64,000 nt of DNA. Source: Euwallacea fornicatus. Lineage: Eukaryota > Arthropoda > Insecta > Coleoptera > Curculionidae. The notes beneath the pieces were generated by a model. That model worked only from the letters and a program-made list of their open reading frames with translations, did not search any database and had not been told where the DNA came from. This document shows, piece by piece, positions 40,314-54,200 of this stretch. The translations under genes and the position numbers were made by a program. The first letter of the stretch is position 1. Each line of letters begins with the position of its first letter. The DNA lies in the NCBI RefSeq assembly GCF_040115645.1, contig NW_027096027.1, positions 434,001 to 498,000 on the forward strand, read 5' to 3'.

Positions 40314-43300
40314 TTTATGTGCTCAAACACTCAAAATGTGTGATTGTTCTAAATTTGAAGCTCGATAACTTCGACAAATGACGACCAAATGTCTTAAACA
40401 GAGAGTCAAATTAATCAGCTCGACGAGATCTTTAAGATGACAAAACACATCATGATTGCATCTTGTTGAATTTCAGAGAAAAATAGGACTTTATGTGCTC
40501 AAACACTCAAAATGTGTGATTGTTCTAAATTTGAAGCTCGATAACTTCGACAAATGACGACCAAAAGTCTTAAACAGAGTGTCAGATTAATCAGCTCGAC
40601 GAGATCTTTAAGATGACAAAACACATCATAATTGCGTCTTGTTGAATTTCAAAAAAAAATAATGCTTTATGTGCTCAAACACTCAAAATGTGTGATTGTT
40701 TTAAATTTGGAGGTCGATAACTTCGACAAATGACGACCAAATGTCTTAAACAGAGTGTCACATTAATCAACTCGACGAGATTTTTAAGATGACAAAACAC
40801 ATCATGATTGCATCTTGTTGAATTTCCAAGAAAAATAGTACTTTATGTGCTCAAACACTCAAAATGTGTGATTGTTCTAAATTTGATGTTCGATAACTTC
40901 GACAAATGACGATCAAATGTCTTAAACAGAGAGTCAAATTAATCAGCTCGACGAGATCTTTAAGATGACAAAACACATCATGATTGCATCTTGTTGAATT
41001 TCCAAGAAAAATAGTACTTTATGTGCTCAAACACTCAAAATGTGTGATTGTTCTAAATTTGATGTTCGATAACTTCGACAAATGACGACCAAATGTCTTA
41101 AACAGAGAGTCAAATTAATCAGCTCGACGAGATCTTTAAGATGACAAAACACATCATGATTGCATCTTGTTGAATTTCCAAGAAAAATAGTACTTTATGT
41201 GCTCAAACACTCAAAATGTGTGATTGTTCTAAATTTGGAGCTCGATAACTTCGACAAATGACGAACAAATGTCTTAAACAGAGAGTCAAGTTAATCAGCT
41301 CGACGAGATCTTTAAGATGACAAAACACATCATAACTGCATCTTGTTGAATTTCAAAAAAAAATAATGCTTTATGTGCTCAAACACTCAAAATGTGTGAT
41401 TGTTCTAAATTTGAAGCTCGATAACTTCGACAAATGACGACCAAATGTCTTAAACAGAGAGTCAAATTAATCAGCTCGACGAGATCTTTAAGATGACAAA
41501 ACACATCATGATTGCATCTTGTTGAATTTCAGAGAAAAATAGGACTTTATGTGCTCAAACACTCAAAATGTGTGATTGTTCTAAATTTGAAGCTCGATAA
41601 CTTCGACAAATGACGACCAAATGTCTTAAACAGAGTGTCAGATTAATCAGCTCGACGAGATCTTTAAGATGACAAAACACATCATAATTGCGTCTTGTTG
41701 AATTTCAAAAAAAAATAATGCTTTATGTGCTCAAACACTCAAAATGTGTGATTGTTCTAAATTTGAAGCTCGATAACTTCGACAAATGACGACCAAATGT
41801 CTTAAACAGAGAGTCAAATTAATCAGCTCGACGAGATCTTTAAGATGACAAAACACATCATGATTGCATCTTGTTGAATTTCCAAGAAAAATAGTACTTT
41901 ATGTGCTCAAACACTCAAAATGTGTGATTGTTCTAAATTTGAAGTTCGATAACTTCGACAAATGACGACCAAATGTCTTAAACAGAATGTCAAATTAATC
42001 AGCTCGACGAGATCTTTAAGATGACAAAACACATCATAATTGCATCTTGTTGAACTTCAGAGAAAAATAGGACTTTACGTGCTCAAACACTCAAAATGTG
42101 TGATTGTTCTAAATTTGAAGCTTGATAACTTCGACAAATGAGGACCAAATGTCTTAAACAGAGAGTCAAATTAATCAGCTCGACGAGATCTTTAAGATGA
42201 CAAAACACATCATGATTGCATCTTGTTGAATTTCCAAAAAAAATAGTACTTTATGTGCTCAAACACTCAAAATGTGTGATTGTTCTAAATTTGATGTTCG
42301 ATAACTTCGACAAATGACGACCAAATGTCTTAAACAGAGAGTCAAATTAATCAGCTCGACGAGATCTTTAAGATGACAAAACACATCATGATTGCATCTT
42401 GTTGAATTTCCAAGAAAAATAGTACTTTATGTGCTCAAACACTCAAAATGTGTGATTGTTTTAAATTTGGAGGTCGATAACTTCGACAAATGACGACCAA
42501 ATGTCTTAAACAGAGTGTCACATTAATCAACTCGACGAGATCTTTAAGATGACAAAACACATCATGATTGCATCTTGTTGAATTTCCAAGAAAAATAGTA
42601 CTTTATGTGCTCAAACACTCAAAATGTGTGATTGTTTTAAATTTGGAGGTCGATAACTTCGACAAATGACGACCAAATGTCTTAAACAGAGTGTCACATT
42701 AATCAACTCGACGAGATCTTTAAGATGACAAAACACATCATGATTGCATCTTGTTGAATTTCCAAGAAAAATAGTACTTTATGTGCTCAAACACTCAAAA
42801 TGTGTGATTGTTCTAAATTTGATGTTCGATAACTTCGACAAATGACGACCAAATGTCTTAAACAGAGAGTCAAATTAATCAGCTCGACGAGATCTTTAAG
42901 ATGACAAAACACATCATAATTGCATCTTGTTGAATTTCCAAGAAAAATAGTACTTTATGTGCTCAAACACTCAAAATGTGTGATTGTTTTAAATTTGGAG
43001 GTCGATAACTTCGACAAATGACGACCAAATGTCTTAAACAGAGAGTCAAATTAATCAGCTCGACGGGATCTTTAAGATGACAAAACACATCATGATTGCA
43101 TCTTGTTGAATTTCAGAGAAAAATAGGACTTTATGTGCTCAAACACTCAAAATGTGTGATTGTTCTAAATTTGAAGTTCGATAACTTCGACAAATGACGA
43201 CCAAATGTCTTAAACAGAGTGTCAGATTAATCAGCTCGACGAGATCTTTAAGATGACAAAACACATCATAATTGCGTCTTGTTGAATTTCAAAAAAAAAT

Positions 43301-45065
43301 AATGCTTTATGTGCTCAAACACTCAAAATGTGTGATTGTTCTAAATTTGAAGCTCGATAACTTCGACAAATGACGACCAAATGTCTTAAACAGAGAGTCA
43401 AATTAATCAGCTCGACGAGATCTTTAAGATGACAAAACACATCATGATTGCATCTTGTTGAATTTCCAAGAAAAATATTACTTTATGTGCTCAAACACTC
43501 AAAATGTGTGATTGTTCTAAATTTGAAGTTCGATAACTTCGACAAATGACGACCAAATGTCTTAAACAGAATGTCAAATTAATCAGCTCGACGAGATCTT
43601 TAAGATGACAAAACACATCATAATTGCATCTTGTTGAACTTCAGAGAAAAATAGGACTTTACGTGCTCAAACACTCAAAATGTGTGATTGTTCTAAATTT
43701 GAAGCTTGATAACTTCGACAAATGAGGACCAAATGTCTTAAACAGAGAGTCAAATTAATCAGCTCGACGAGATCTTTAAGATGACAAAACACATCATGAT
43801 TGCATCTTGTTGAATTTCCAAAAAAAATAGTACTTTATGTGCTCAAACACTCAAAATGTGTGATTGTTTTAAATTTGGAGGTCGATAACTTCGACAAATG
43901 ACGACCAAATGTCTTAAACAGAGTGTCACATTAATCAACTCGACGAGATCTTTAAGATGACAAAACACATCATGATTGCATCTTGTTGAATTTCCAAGAA
44001 AAATAGTACTTTATGTGCTCAAACACTCAAAATGTGTGATTGTTTTAAATTTGGAGGTCGATAACTTCGACAAATGACGACCAAATGTCTTAAACAGAGT
44101 GTCAGATTAATCAGCTCGACGAGATCTTTAAGATGACAAAACACATCATAATTGCGTCTTGTTGAATTTCAAAAAAAAATAATGCTTTATGTGCTCAAAC
44201 ACTCAAAATGTGTGATTGTTCTAAATTTGAAGCTCGATAACTTCGACAAATGACGACCAAATGTCTTAAACAGAGAGTCAAATTAATCAGCTCGACGAGA
44301 TCTTTAAGATGACAAAACACATCATGATTGCATCTTGTTGAATTTCAGAGAAAAATAGGACTTTATGTGCTCAAACACTCAAAATGTGTGATTGTTCTAA
44401 ATTTGAAGCTCGATAACTTCGACAAATGACGACCAAAAGTCTTAAACAGAGTGTCAGATTAATCAGCTCGACGAGATCTTTAAGATGACAAAACACATCA
44501 TAATTGCGTCTTGTTGAATTTCAAAAAAAAATAATGCTTTATGTGCTCAAACACTCAAAATGTGTGATTGTTTTAAATTTGGAGGTCGATAACTTCGACA
44601 AATGACGACCAAATGTCTTAAACAGAGTGTCACATTAATCAACTCGACGAGATTTTTAAGATGACAAAACACATCATGATTGCATCTTGTTGAATTTCCA
44701 AGAAAAATAGTACTTTATGTGCTCAAACACTCAAAATGTGTGATTGTTCTAAATTTGATGTTCGATAACTTCGACAAATGACGATCAAATGTCTTAAACA
44801 GAGAGTCAAATTAATCAGCTCGACGAGATCTTTAAGATGACAAAACACATCATGATTGCATCTTGTTGAATTTCCAAGAAAAATAGTACTTTATGTGCTC
44901 AAACACTCAAAATGTGTGATTGTTCTAAATTTGATGTTCGATAACTTCGACAAATGACGACCAAATGTCTTAAACAGAGAGTCAAATTAATCAGCTCGAC
45001 GAGATCTTTAAGATGACAAAACACATCATGATTGCATCTTGTTGAATTTCCAAGAAAAATAGTAC

Positions 45066-48000
45066 TTTATGTGCTCAAACACTCAAAATGTGTGATTGTT
45101 CTAAATTTGAAGTTCGATAACTTCGACAAATGACGACCAAATGTCTTAAACAGAATGTCAAATTAATCAGCTCGACGAGATCTTTAAGATGACAAAACAC
45201 ATCATAATTGCATCTTGTTGAACTTCAGAGAAAAATAGGACTTTACGTGCTCAAACACTCAAAATGTGTGATTGTTCTAAATTTGAAGCTTGATAACTTC
45301 GACAAATGAGGACCAAATGTCTTAAACAGAGAGTCAAATTAATCAGCTCGACGAGATCTTTAAGATGACAAAACACATCATGATTGCATCTTGTTGAATT
45401 TCCAAAAAAAATAGTACTTTATGTGCTCAAACACTCAAAATGTGTGATTGTTCTAAATTTGATGTTCGATAACTTCGACAAATGACGACCAAATGTCTTA
45501 AACAGAGAGTCAAATTAATCAGCTCGACGAGATCTTTAAGATGACAAAACACATCATGATTGCATCTTGTTGAATTTCCAAGAAAAATAGTACTTTATGT
45601 GCTCAAACACTCAAAATGTGTGATTGTTTTAAATTTGGAGGTCGATAACTTCGACAAATGACGACCAAATGTCTTAAACAGAGTGTCACATTAATCAACT
45701 CGACGAGATCTTTAAGATGACAAAACACATCATGATTGCATCTTGTTGAATTTCCAAGAAAAATAGTACTTTATGTGCTCAAACACTCAAAATGTGTGAT
45801 TGTTTTAAATTTGGAGGTCGATAACTTCGACAAATGACGACCAAATGTCTTAAACAGAGTGTCACATTAATCAACTCGACGAGATCTTTAAGATGACAAA
45901 ACACATCATGATTGCATCTTGTTGAATTTCCAAGAAAAATAGTACTTTATGTGCTCAAACACTCAAAATGTGTGATTGTTCTAAATTTGATGTTCGATAA
46001 CTTCGACAAATGACGACCAAATGTCTTAAACAGAGAGTCAAATTAATCAGCTCGACGAGATCTTTAAGATGACAAAACACATCATAATTGCATCTTGTTG
46101 AATTTCCAAGAAAAATAGTACTTTATGTGCTCAAACACTCAAAATGTGTGATTGTTTTAAATTTGGAGGTCGATAACTTCGACAAATGACGACCAAATGT
46201 CTTAAACAGAGAGTCAAATTAATCAGCTCGACGGGATCTTTAAGATGACAAAACACATCATGATTGCATCTTGTTGAATTTCAGAGAAAAATAGGACTTT
46301 ATGTGCTCAAACACTCAAAATGTGTGATTGTTCTAAATTTGAAGTTCGATAACTTCGACAAATGACGACCAAATGTCTTAAACAGAGTGTCAGATTAATC
46401 AGCTCGACGAGATCTTTAAGATGACAAAACACATCATAATTGCGTCTTGTTGAATTTCAAAAAAAAATAATGCTTTATGTGCTCAAACACTCAAAATGTG
46501 TGATTGTTCTAAATTTGAAGCTCGATAACTTCGACAAATGACGACCAAATGTCTTAAACAGAGAGTCAAATTAATCAGCTCGACGAGATCTTTAAGATGA
46601 CAAAACACATCATGATTGCATCTTGTTGAATTTCCAAGAAAAATATTACTTTATGTGCTCAAACACTCAAAATGTGTGATTGTTCTAAATTTGAAGTTCG
46701 ATAACTTCGACAAATGACGACCAAATGTCTTAAACAGAATGTCAAATTAATCAGCTCGACGAGATCTTTAAGATGGCAAAACACATCATAATTGCATCTT
46801 GTTGAACTTCAGAGAAAAATAGGACTTTACGTGCTCAAACACTCAAAATGTGTGATTGTTCTAAATTTGAAGCTTGATAACTTCGACAAATGAGGACCAA
46901 ATGTCTTAAACAGAGAGTCAAATTAATCAGCTCGACGAGATCTTTAAGATGACAAAACACATCATGATTGCATCTTGTTGAATTTCCAAAAAAAATAGTA
47001 CTTTATGTGCTCAAACACTCAAAATGTGTGATTGTTTTAAATTTGGAGGTCGATAACTTCGACAAATGACGACCAAATGTCTTAAACAGAGTGTCACATT
47101 AATCAACTCGACGAGATCTTTAAGATGACAAAACACATCATGATTGCATCTTGTTGAATTTCCAAGAAAAATAGTACTTTATGTGCTCAAACACTCAAAA
47201 TGTGTGATTGTTTTAAATTTGGAGGTCGATAACTTCGACAAATGACGACCAAATGTCTTAAACAGAGTGTCAGATTAATCAGCTCGACGAGATCTTTAAG
47301 ATGACAAAACACATCATAATTGCGTCTTGTTGAATTTCAAAAAAAAATAATGCTTTATGTGCTCAAACACTCAAAATGTGTGATTGTTCTAAATTTGAAG
47401 CTCGATAACTTCGACAAATGACGACCAAATGTCTTAAACAGAGAGTCAAATTAATCAGCTCGACGAGATCTTTAAGATGACAAAACACATCATGATTGCA
47501 TCTTGTTGAATTTCAGAGAAAAATAGGACTTTATGTGCTCAAACACTCAAAATGTGTGATTGTTCTAAATTTGAAGCTCGATAACTTCGACAAATGACGA
47601 CCAAAAGTCTTAAACAGAGTGTCAGATTAATCAGCTCGACGAGATCTTTAAGATGACAAAACACATCATAATTGCGTCTTGTTGAATTTCAAAAAAAAAT
47701 AATGCTTTATGTGCTCAAACACTCAAAATGTGTGATTGTTTTAAATTTGGAGGTCGATAACTTCGACAAATGACGACCAAATGTCTTAAACAGAGTGTCA
47801 CATTAATCAACTCGACGAGATTTTTAAGATGACAAAACACATCATGATTGCATCTTGTTGAATTTCCAAGAAAAATAGTACTTTATGTGCTCAAACACTC
47901 AAAATGTGTGATTGTTCTAAATTTGATGTTCGATAACTTCGACAAATGACGATCAAATGTCTTAAACAGAGAGTCAAATTAATCAGCTCGACGAGATCTT

Positions 48001-48233
48001 TAAGATGACAAAACACATCATGATTGCATCTTGTTGAATTTCCAAGAAAAATAGTACTTTATGTGCTCAAACACTCAAAATGTGTGATTGTTCTAAATTT
48101 GATGTTCGATAACTTCGACAAATGACGACCAAATGTCTTAAACAGAGAGTCAAATTAATCAGCTCGACGAGATCTTTAAGATGACAAAACACATCATGAT
48201 TGCATCTTGTTGAATTTCCAAGAAAAATAGTAC
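45066..48233. repeat. Extra 18 monomers in copy 2 (3,168 bp)
   Basis: Copy 2 follows copy 1 up to the equivalent of 7756 (44890). It then jumps back to the equivalent of 4764 (45066, gaagttcg with gaatgtc) and runs forward again to the equivalent of 7931, rejoining at 48234 (ggagctc). The tttacgtg monomers in copy 2 are at 39786, 42074, 43658, 45242, 46826 and 49114. The spacing is 13, 9, 9, 9, 13 monomers, where copy 1 has 13, 9, 13. The break lies between the diagnostic sites at about 44937 and 45110. Confidence 0.85.
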
Positions 48234-51200
48234 TTTATGTGCTCAAACACTCAAAATGTGTGATTGTTCTAAATTTGGAGCTCGATAACTTCGACAAATG
48301 ACGAACAAATGTCTTAAACAGAGAGTCAAGTTAATCAGCTCGACGAGATCTTTAAGATGACAAAACACATCATAACTGCATCTTGTTGAATTTCAAAAAA
48401 AAATAATGCTTTATGTGCTCAAACACTCAAAATGTGTGATTGTTCTAAATTTGAAGCTCGATAACTTCGACAAATGACGACCAAATGTCTTAAACAGAGA
48501 GTCAAATTAATCAGCTCGACGAGATCTTTAAGATGACAAAGCACATCATGATTGCATCTTGTTGAATTTCAGAGAAAAATAGGACTTTATGTGCTCAAAC
48601 ACTCAAAATGTGTGATTGTTCTAAATTTGAAGCTCGATAACTTCGACAAATGACGACCAAATGTCTTAAACAGAGTGTCAGATTAATCAGCTCGACGAGA
48701 TCTTTAAGACGACAAAACACATCATAATTGCGTCTTGTTGAATTTCAAAAAAAAATAATGCTTTATGTGCTCAAACACTCAAAATGTGTGATTGTTCTAA
48801 ATTTGAAGCTCGATAACTTCGACAAATGACGACCAAATGTCTTAAACAGAGAGTCAAATTAATCAGCTCGACGAGATCTTTAAGATGACAAAACACATCA
48901 TGATTGCATCTTGTTGAATTTCCAAGAAAAATAGTACTTTATGTGCTCAAACACTCAAAATGTGTGATTGTTCTAAATTTGAAGTTCGATAACTTCGACA
49001 AATGACGACCAAATGTCTTAAACAGAATGTCAAATTAATCAGCTCGACGAGATCTTTAAGATGACAAAACACATCATAATTGCATCTTGTTGAACTTCAG
49101 AGAAAAATAGGACTTTACGTGCTCAAACACTCAAAATGTGTGATTGTTCTAAATTTGAAGCTTGATAACTTCGACAAATGAGGACCAAATGTCTTAAACA
49201 GAGAGTCAAATTAATCAGCTCGACGAGATCTTTAAGATGACAAAACACATCATGATTGCATCTTGTTGAATTTCCAAAAAAAATAGTACTTTATGTGCTC
49301 AAACACTCAAAATGTGTGATTGTTCTAAATTTGATGTTCGATAACTTCGACAAATGACGACCAAATGTCTTAAACAGAGAGTCAAATTAATCAGCTCGAC
49401 GAGATCTTTAAGATGACAAAACACATCATGATTGCATCTTGTTGAATTTCCAAGAAAAATAGTACTTTATGTGCTCAAACACTCAAAATGTGTGATTGTT
49501 TTAAATTTGGAGGTCGATAACTTCGACAAATGACGACCAAATGTCTTAAACAGAGTGTCACATTAATCAACTCGACGAGATCTTTAAGATGACAAAACAC
49601 ATCATGATTGCATCTTGTTGAATTTCCAAGAAAAATAGTACTTTATGTGCTCAAACACTCAAAATGTGTGATTGTTTTAAATTTGGAGGTCGATAACTTC
49701 GACAAATGACGACCAAATGTCTTAAACAGAATGTCAAATTAATCAGCTCGACGAGATCTTTAAGATGACAAAACACATCATAATTGCATCTTGTTGAACT
49801 TCAGAGAAAAATAGGACTTTACGTGCTCAAACACTCAAAATGTGTGATTGTTCTAAATTTGAAGCTTGATAACTTCGACAAATGAGGACCAAATGTCTTA
49901 AACAGAGAGTCAAATTAATCAGCTCGACGAGATCTTTAAGATGACAAAACACATCATGATTGCATCTTGTTGAATTTCCAAGAAAAATAGTACTTTATGT
50001 GCTCAAACACTCAAAATGTGTGATTGTTCTAAATTTGGAGCTCGATAACTTCGACAAATGACGAACAAATGTCTTAAACAGAGAGTCAAGTTAATCAGCT
50101 CGACGAGATCTTTAAGATGACAAAACACATCATAACTGCATCTTGTTGAATTTCAAAAAAAAATAATGCTTTATGTGCTCAAACACTCAAAATGTGTGAT
50201 TGTTCTAAATTTGAAGCTCGATAACTTCGACAAATGACGACCAAATGTCTTAAACAGAGAGTCAAATTAATCAGCTCGACGAGATCTTTAAGATGACAAA
50301 ACACATCATGATTGCATCTTGTTGAATTTCAGAGAAAAATAGGACTTTATGTGCTCAAACACTCAAAATGTGTGATTGTTCTAAATTTGAAGCTCGATAA
50401 CTTCGACAAATGACGACCAAATGTCTTAAACAGAGTGTCAGATTAATCAGCTCGATGAGATCTTTAAGACGACAAAACACATCATAATTGCGTCTTGTTG
50501 AATTTCAAAAAAAAATAATGCTTTATGTGCTCAAACACTCAAAATGTGTGATTGTTCTAAATTTGAAGCTCGATAACTTCGACAAATGACGACCAAATGT
50601 CTTAAACAGAGAGTCAAATTAATCAGCTCGACGAGATCTTTAAGATGACAAAACACATCATGATTGCATCTTGTTGAATTTCCAAGAAAAATAGTACTTT
50701 ATGTGCTCAAACACTCAAAATGTGTGATTGTTCTAAATTTGAAGTTCGATAACTTCGACAAATGACGACCAAATGTCTTAAACAGAATGTCAAATTAATC
50801 AGCTCGACGAGATCTTTAAGATGACAAAACACATCATAATTGCATCTTGTTGAACTTCAGAGAAAAATAGGACTTTACGTGCTCAAACACTCAAAATGTG
50901 TGATTGTTCTAAATTTGAAGCTTGATAACTTCGACAAATGAGGACCAAATGTCTTAAACAGAGAGTCAAATTAATCAGCTCGACGAGATCTTTAAGATGA
51001 CAAAACACATCATGATTGCATCTTGTTGAATTTCCAAAAAAAATAGTACTTTATGTGCTCAAACACTCAAAATGTGTGATTGTTCTAAATTTGATGTTCG
51101 ATAACTTCGACAAATGACGACCAAATGTCTTAAACAGAGAGTCAAATTAATCAGCTCGACGAGATCTTTAAGATGACAAAACACATCATGATTGCATCTT

Positions 51201-54200
51201 GTTGAATTTCCAAGAAAAATAGTACTTTATGTGCTCAAACACTCAAAATGTGTGATTGTTTTAAATTTGGAGGTCGATAACTTCGACAAATGACGACCAA
51301 ATGTCTTAAACAGAGTGTCACATTAATCAACTCGACGAGATCTTTAAGATGACAAAACACATCATGATTGCATCTTGTTGAATTTCCAAGAAAAATAGTA
51401 CTTTATGTGCTCAAACACTCAAAATGTGTGATTGTTTTAAATTTGGAGGTCGATAACTTCGACAAATGACGACCAAATGTCTTAAACAGAGTGTCACATT
51501 AATCAACTCGACGAGATCTTTAAGATGACAAAACACATCATGATTGCATCTTGTTGAATTTCCAAGAAAAATAGTACTTTATGTGCTCAAACACTCAAAA
51601 TGTGTGATTGTTCTAAATTTGATGTTCGATAACTTCGACAAATGACGACCAAATGACTTAAACAGAGAGTCAAATTAATCAGCTCGACGCGATCTTTAAG
51701 ATGACAAAACACATCATAATTGCATCTTGTTGAATTTCCAAGAAAAATAGTACTTTATGTGCTCAAACACTCAAAATGTGTGATTGTTTTAAATTTGGAG
51801 GTCGATAACTTCGACAAATGACGACCAAATGTCTTAAACAGAGTGTCAGATTAATCAGCTCGACGAGATCTTTAAGATGACAAAACACATCATAATTGCG
51901 TCTTGTTGAATTTCAAAAAAAAATAATGCTTTATGTGCTCAAACACTCAAAATGTGTGATTGTTCTAAATTTGAAGCTCGATAACTTCGACAAATGACGA
52001 CCAAATGTCTTAAACAGAGAGTCAAATTAATCAGCTCGACGAGATCTTTAAGATGACAAAACACATCATGATTGCATCTTGTTGAATTTCAGAGAAAAAT
52101 AGGACTTTATGTGCTCAAACACTCAAAATGTGTGATTGTTCTAAATTTGAAGCTCGATAACTTCGACAAATGACGACCAAAAGTCTTAAACAGAGTGTCA
52201 GATTAATCAGCTCGACGAGATCTTTAAGATGACAAAACACATCATAATTGCGTCTTGTTGAATTTCAAAAAAAAATAATGCTTTATGTGCTCAAACACTC
52301 AAAATGTGTGATTGTTTTAAATTTGGAGGTCGATAACTTCGACAAATGACGACCAAATGTCTTAAACAGAGTGTCACATTAATCAACTCGACGAGATTTT
52401 TAAGATGACAAAACACATCATGATTGCATCTTGTTGAATTTCCAAGAAAAATAGTACTTTATGTGCTCAAACACTCAAAATGTGTGATTGTTCTAAATTT
52501 GATGTTCGATAACTTCGACAAATGACGACCAAATGTCTTAAACAGAGAGTCAAATTAATCAGCTCGACGAGATCTTTAAGATGACAAAACACATCATGAT
52601 TGCATCTTGTTGAATTTCCAAGAAAAATAGTACTTTATGTGCTCAAACACTCAAAATGTGTAATTGTTTTAAATTTGGAGGTCGATAACTTCGACAAATG
52701 ACGACCAAATGTCTTAAACAGAATGTCAAATTAATCAACTCGACGAGATCTTTAAGATGGCAAAACACATCATGATTGCATCTTGTTGAATTTCAGAGAA
52801 AAATAGGACTTTATGTGCTCAAACACTCAAAATGTGTGATTGTTCTTAATTTGAAGCTCGATAACTTCGACAAATGACAACCCAATGTCTTAAACAGAGA
52901 GTCAAATTAATCAGCTCGACGAGATCTTTAAGATGACAAAACACATCATGATTGCATCTTGTTGAATTTCCAAGAAAAATAGTACTTTATGTGCTCAAAC
53001 ACTCAAAATGTGTGATTGTTCTAAATTTGGAACTCGATAACTTCGACAAATGACGAACAAATGTCTTAAACAGAGTGTCAAATTAATCAACTCGACGAGA
53101 TCTTTAAGATGACAAAACACATCATGATTACATCTTGTTGAATTTCAGAGAAAAATAGGACTTTATGTGCTCAAACACTCAAAATGTGTGATTGTCATAA
53201 ATTTGAAGCTCGATAACTTCGACAAATGACGACCAAATGTCTTAAACAGAATGTCAAATTAATCAACTCGACGAGATCTTTGAGATGACAAAACACATCA
53301 TAATTGCATCTTGTTGAATTGCAAAAAAAAATAATGCTTTATGTGCTCAAACACTCAAAATGTGTGATTGTTCTAAATTTGAAGCTCGATAACTTCGACA
53401 AATGACGACCAAATGTCTTAAACAGAGAGTCAAATTAATCAGCTCGACGAGATCTTTAAGATGACAAAACGCATCATGATCGCATCTTGTTGAATTTCCA
53501 TGAAAAATAGTAATTTATGTGCTCAAACACTCAAAATGTGTGATTGTTCTAAATTTGATGTTCGATAACTTCGACACATGACGACCAAATGTCTTAAACA
53601 GAGAGTCAAATTAATCAGCTCGACGAGATCTTTAAGATGACAAAACACATCATGATTGCATCTTGTTGAATTTCCAAGAAAAATAGTACTTTATGTGCTC
53701 AAACACTCAAAATGTGTGATTGTTTTAAATTTGGAGGTCGATAACTTCGACAAATGACGACCAAATGTCTTAAACAGAGTGTCACATTAATCAACTCGAC
53801 GAGATCTTTAAGATGACAAAACACATCATGATTGCATCTTGTTGAATTTCCAAGAAAAATAGTACTTTATGTGCTCAAACACTCAAAATGTGTGATTGTT
53901 TTAAATTTGGAGGTCGATAACTTCGACAAATGACGACCAAATGTCTTAAACAGAGTGTCACATTAATCAACTCGACGAGATCTTTAAGATGACAAAACAC
54001 ATCATGATTGCATCTTGTTGAATTTCCAAGAAAAATAGTACTTTATGTGCTCAAACACTCAAAATGTGTGATTGTTTTAAATTTGGAGGTCGATAACTTC
54101 GACAAATGACGACCAAATGTCTTAAACAGAGTGTCACATTAATCAACTCGACGAGATCTTTAAGATGACAAAACACATCATGATTGCATCTTGTTGAATT

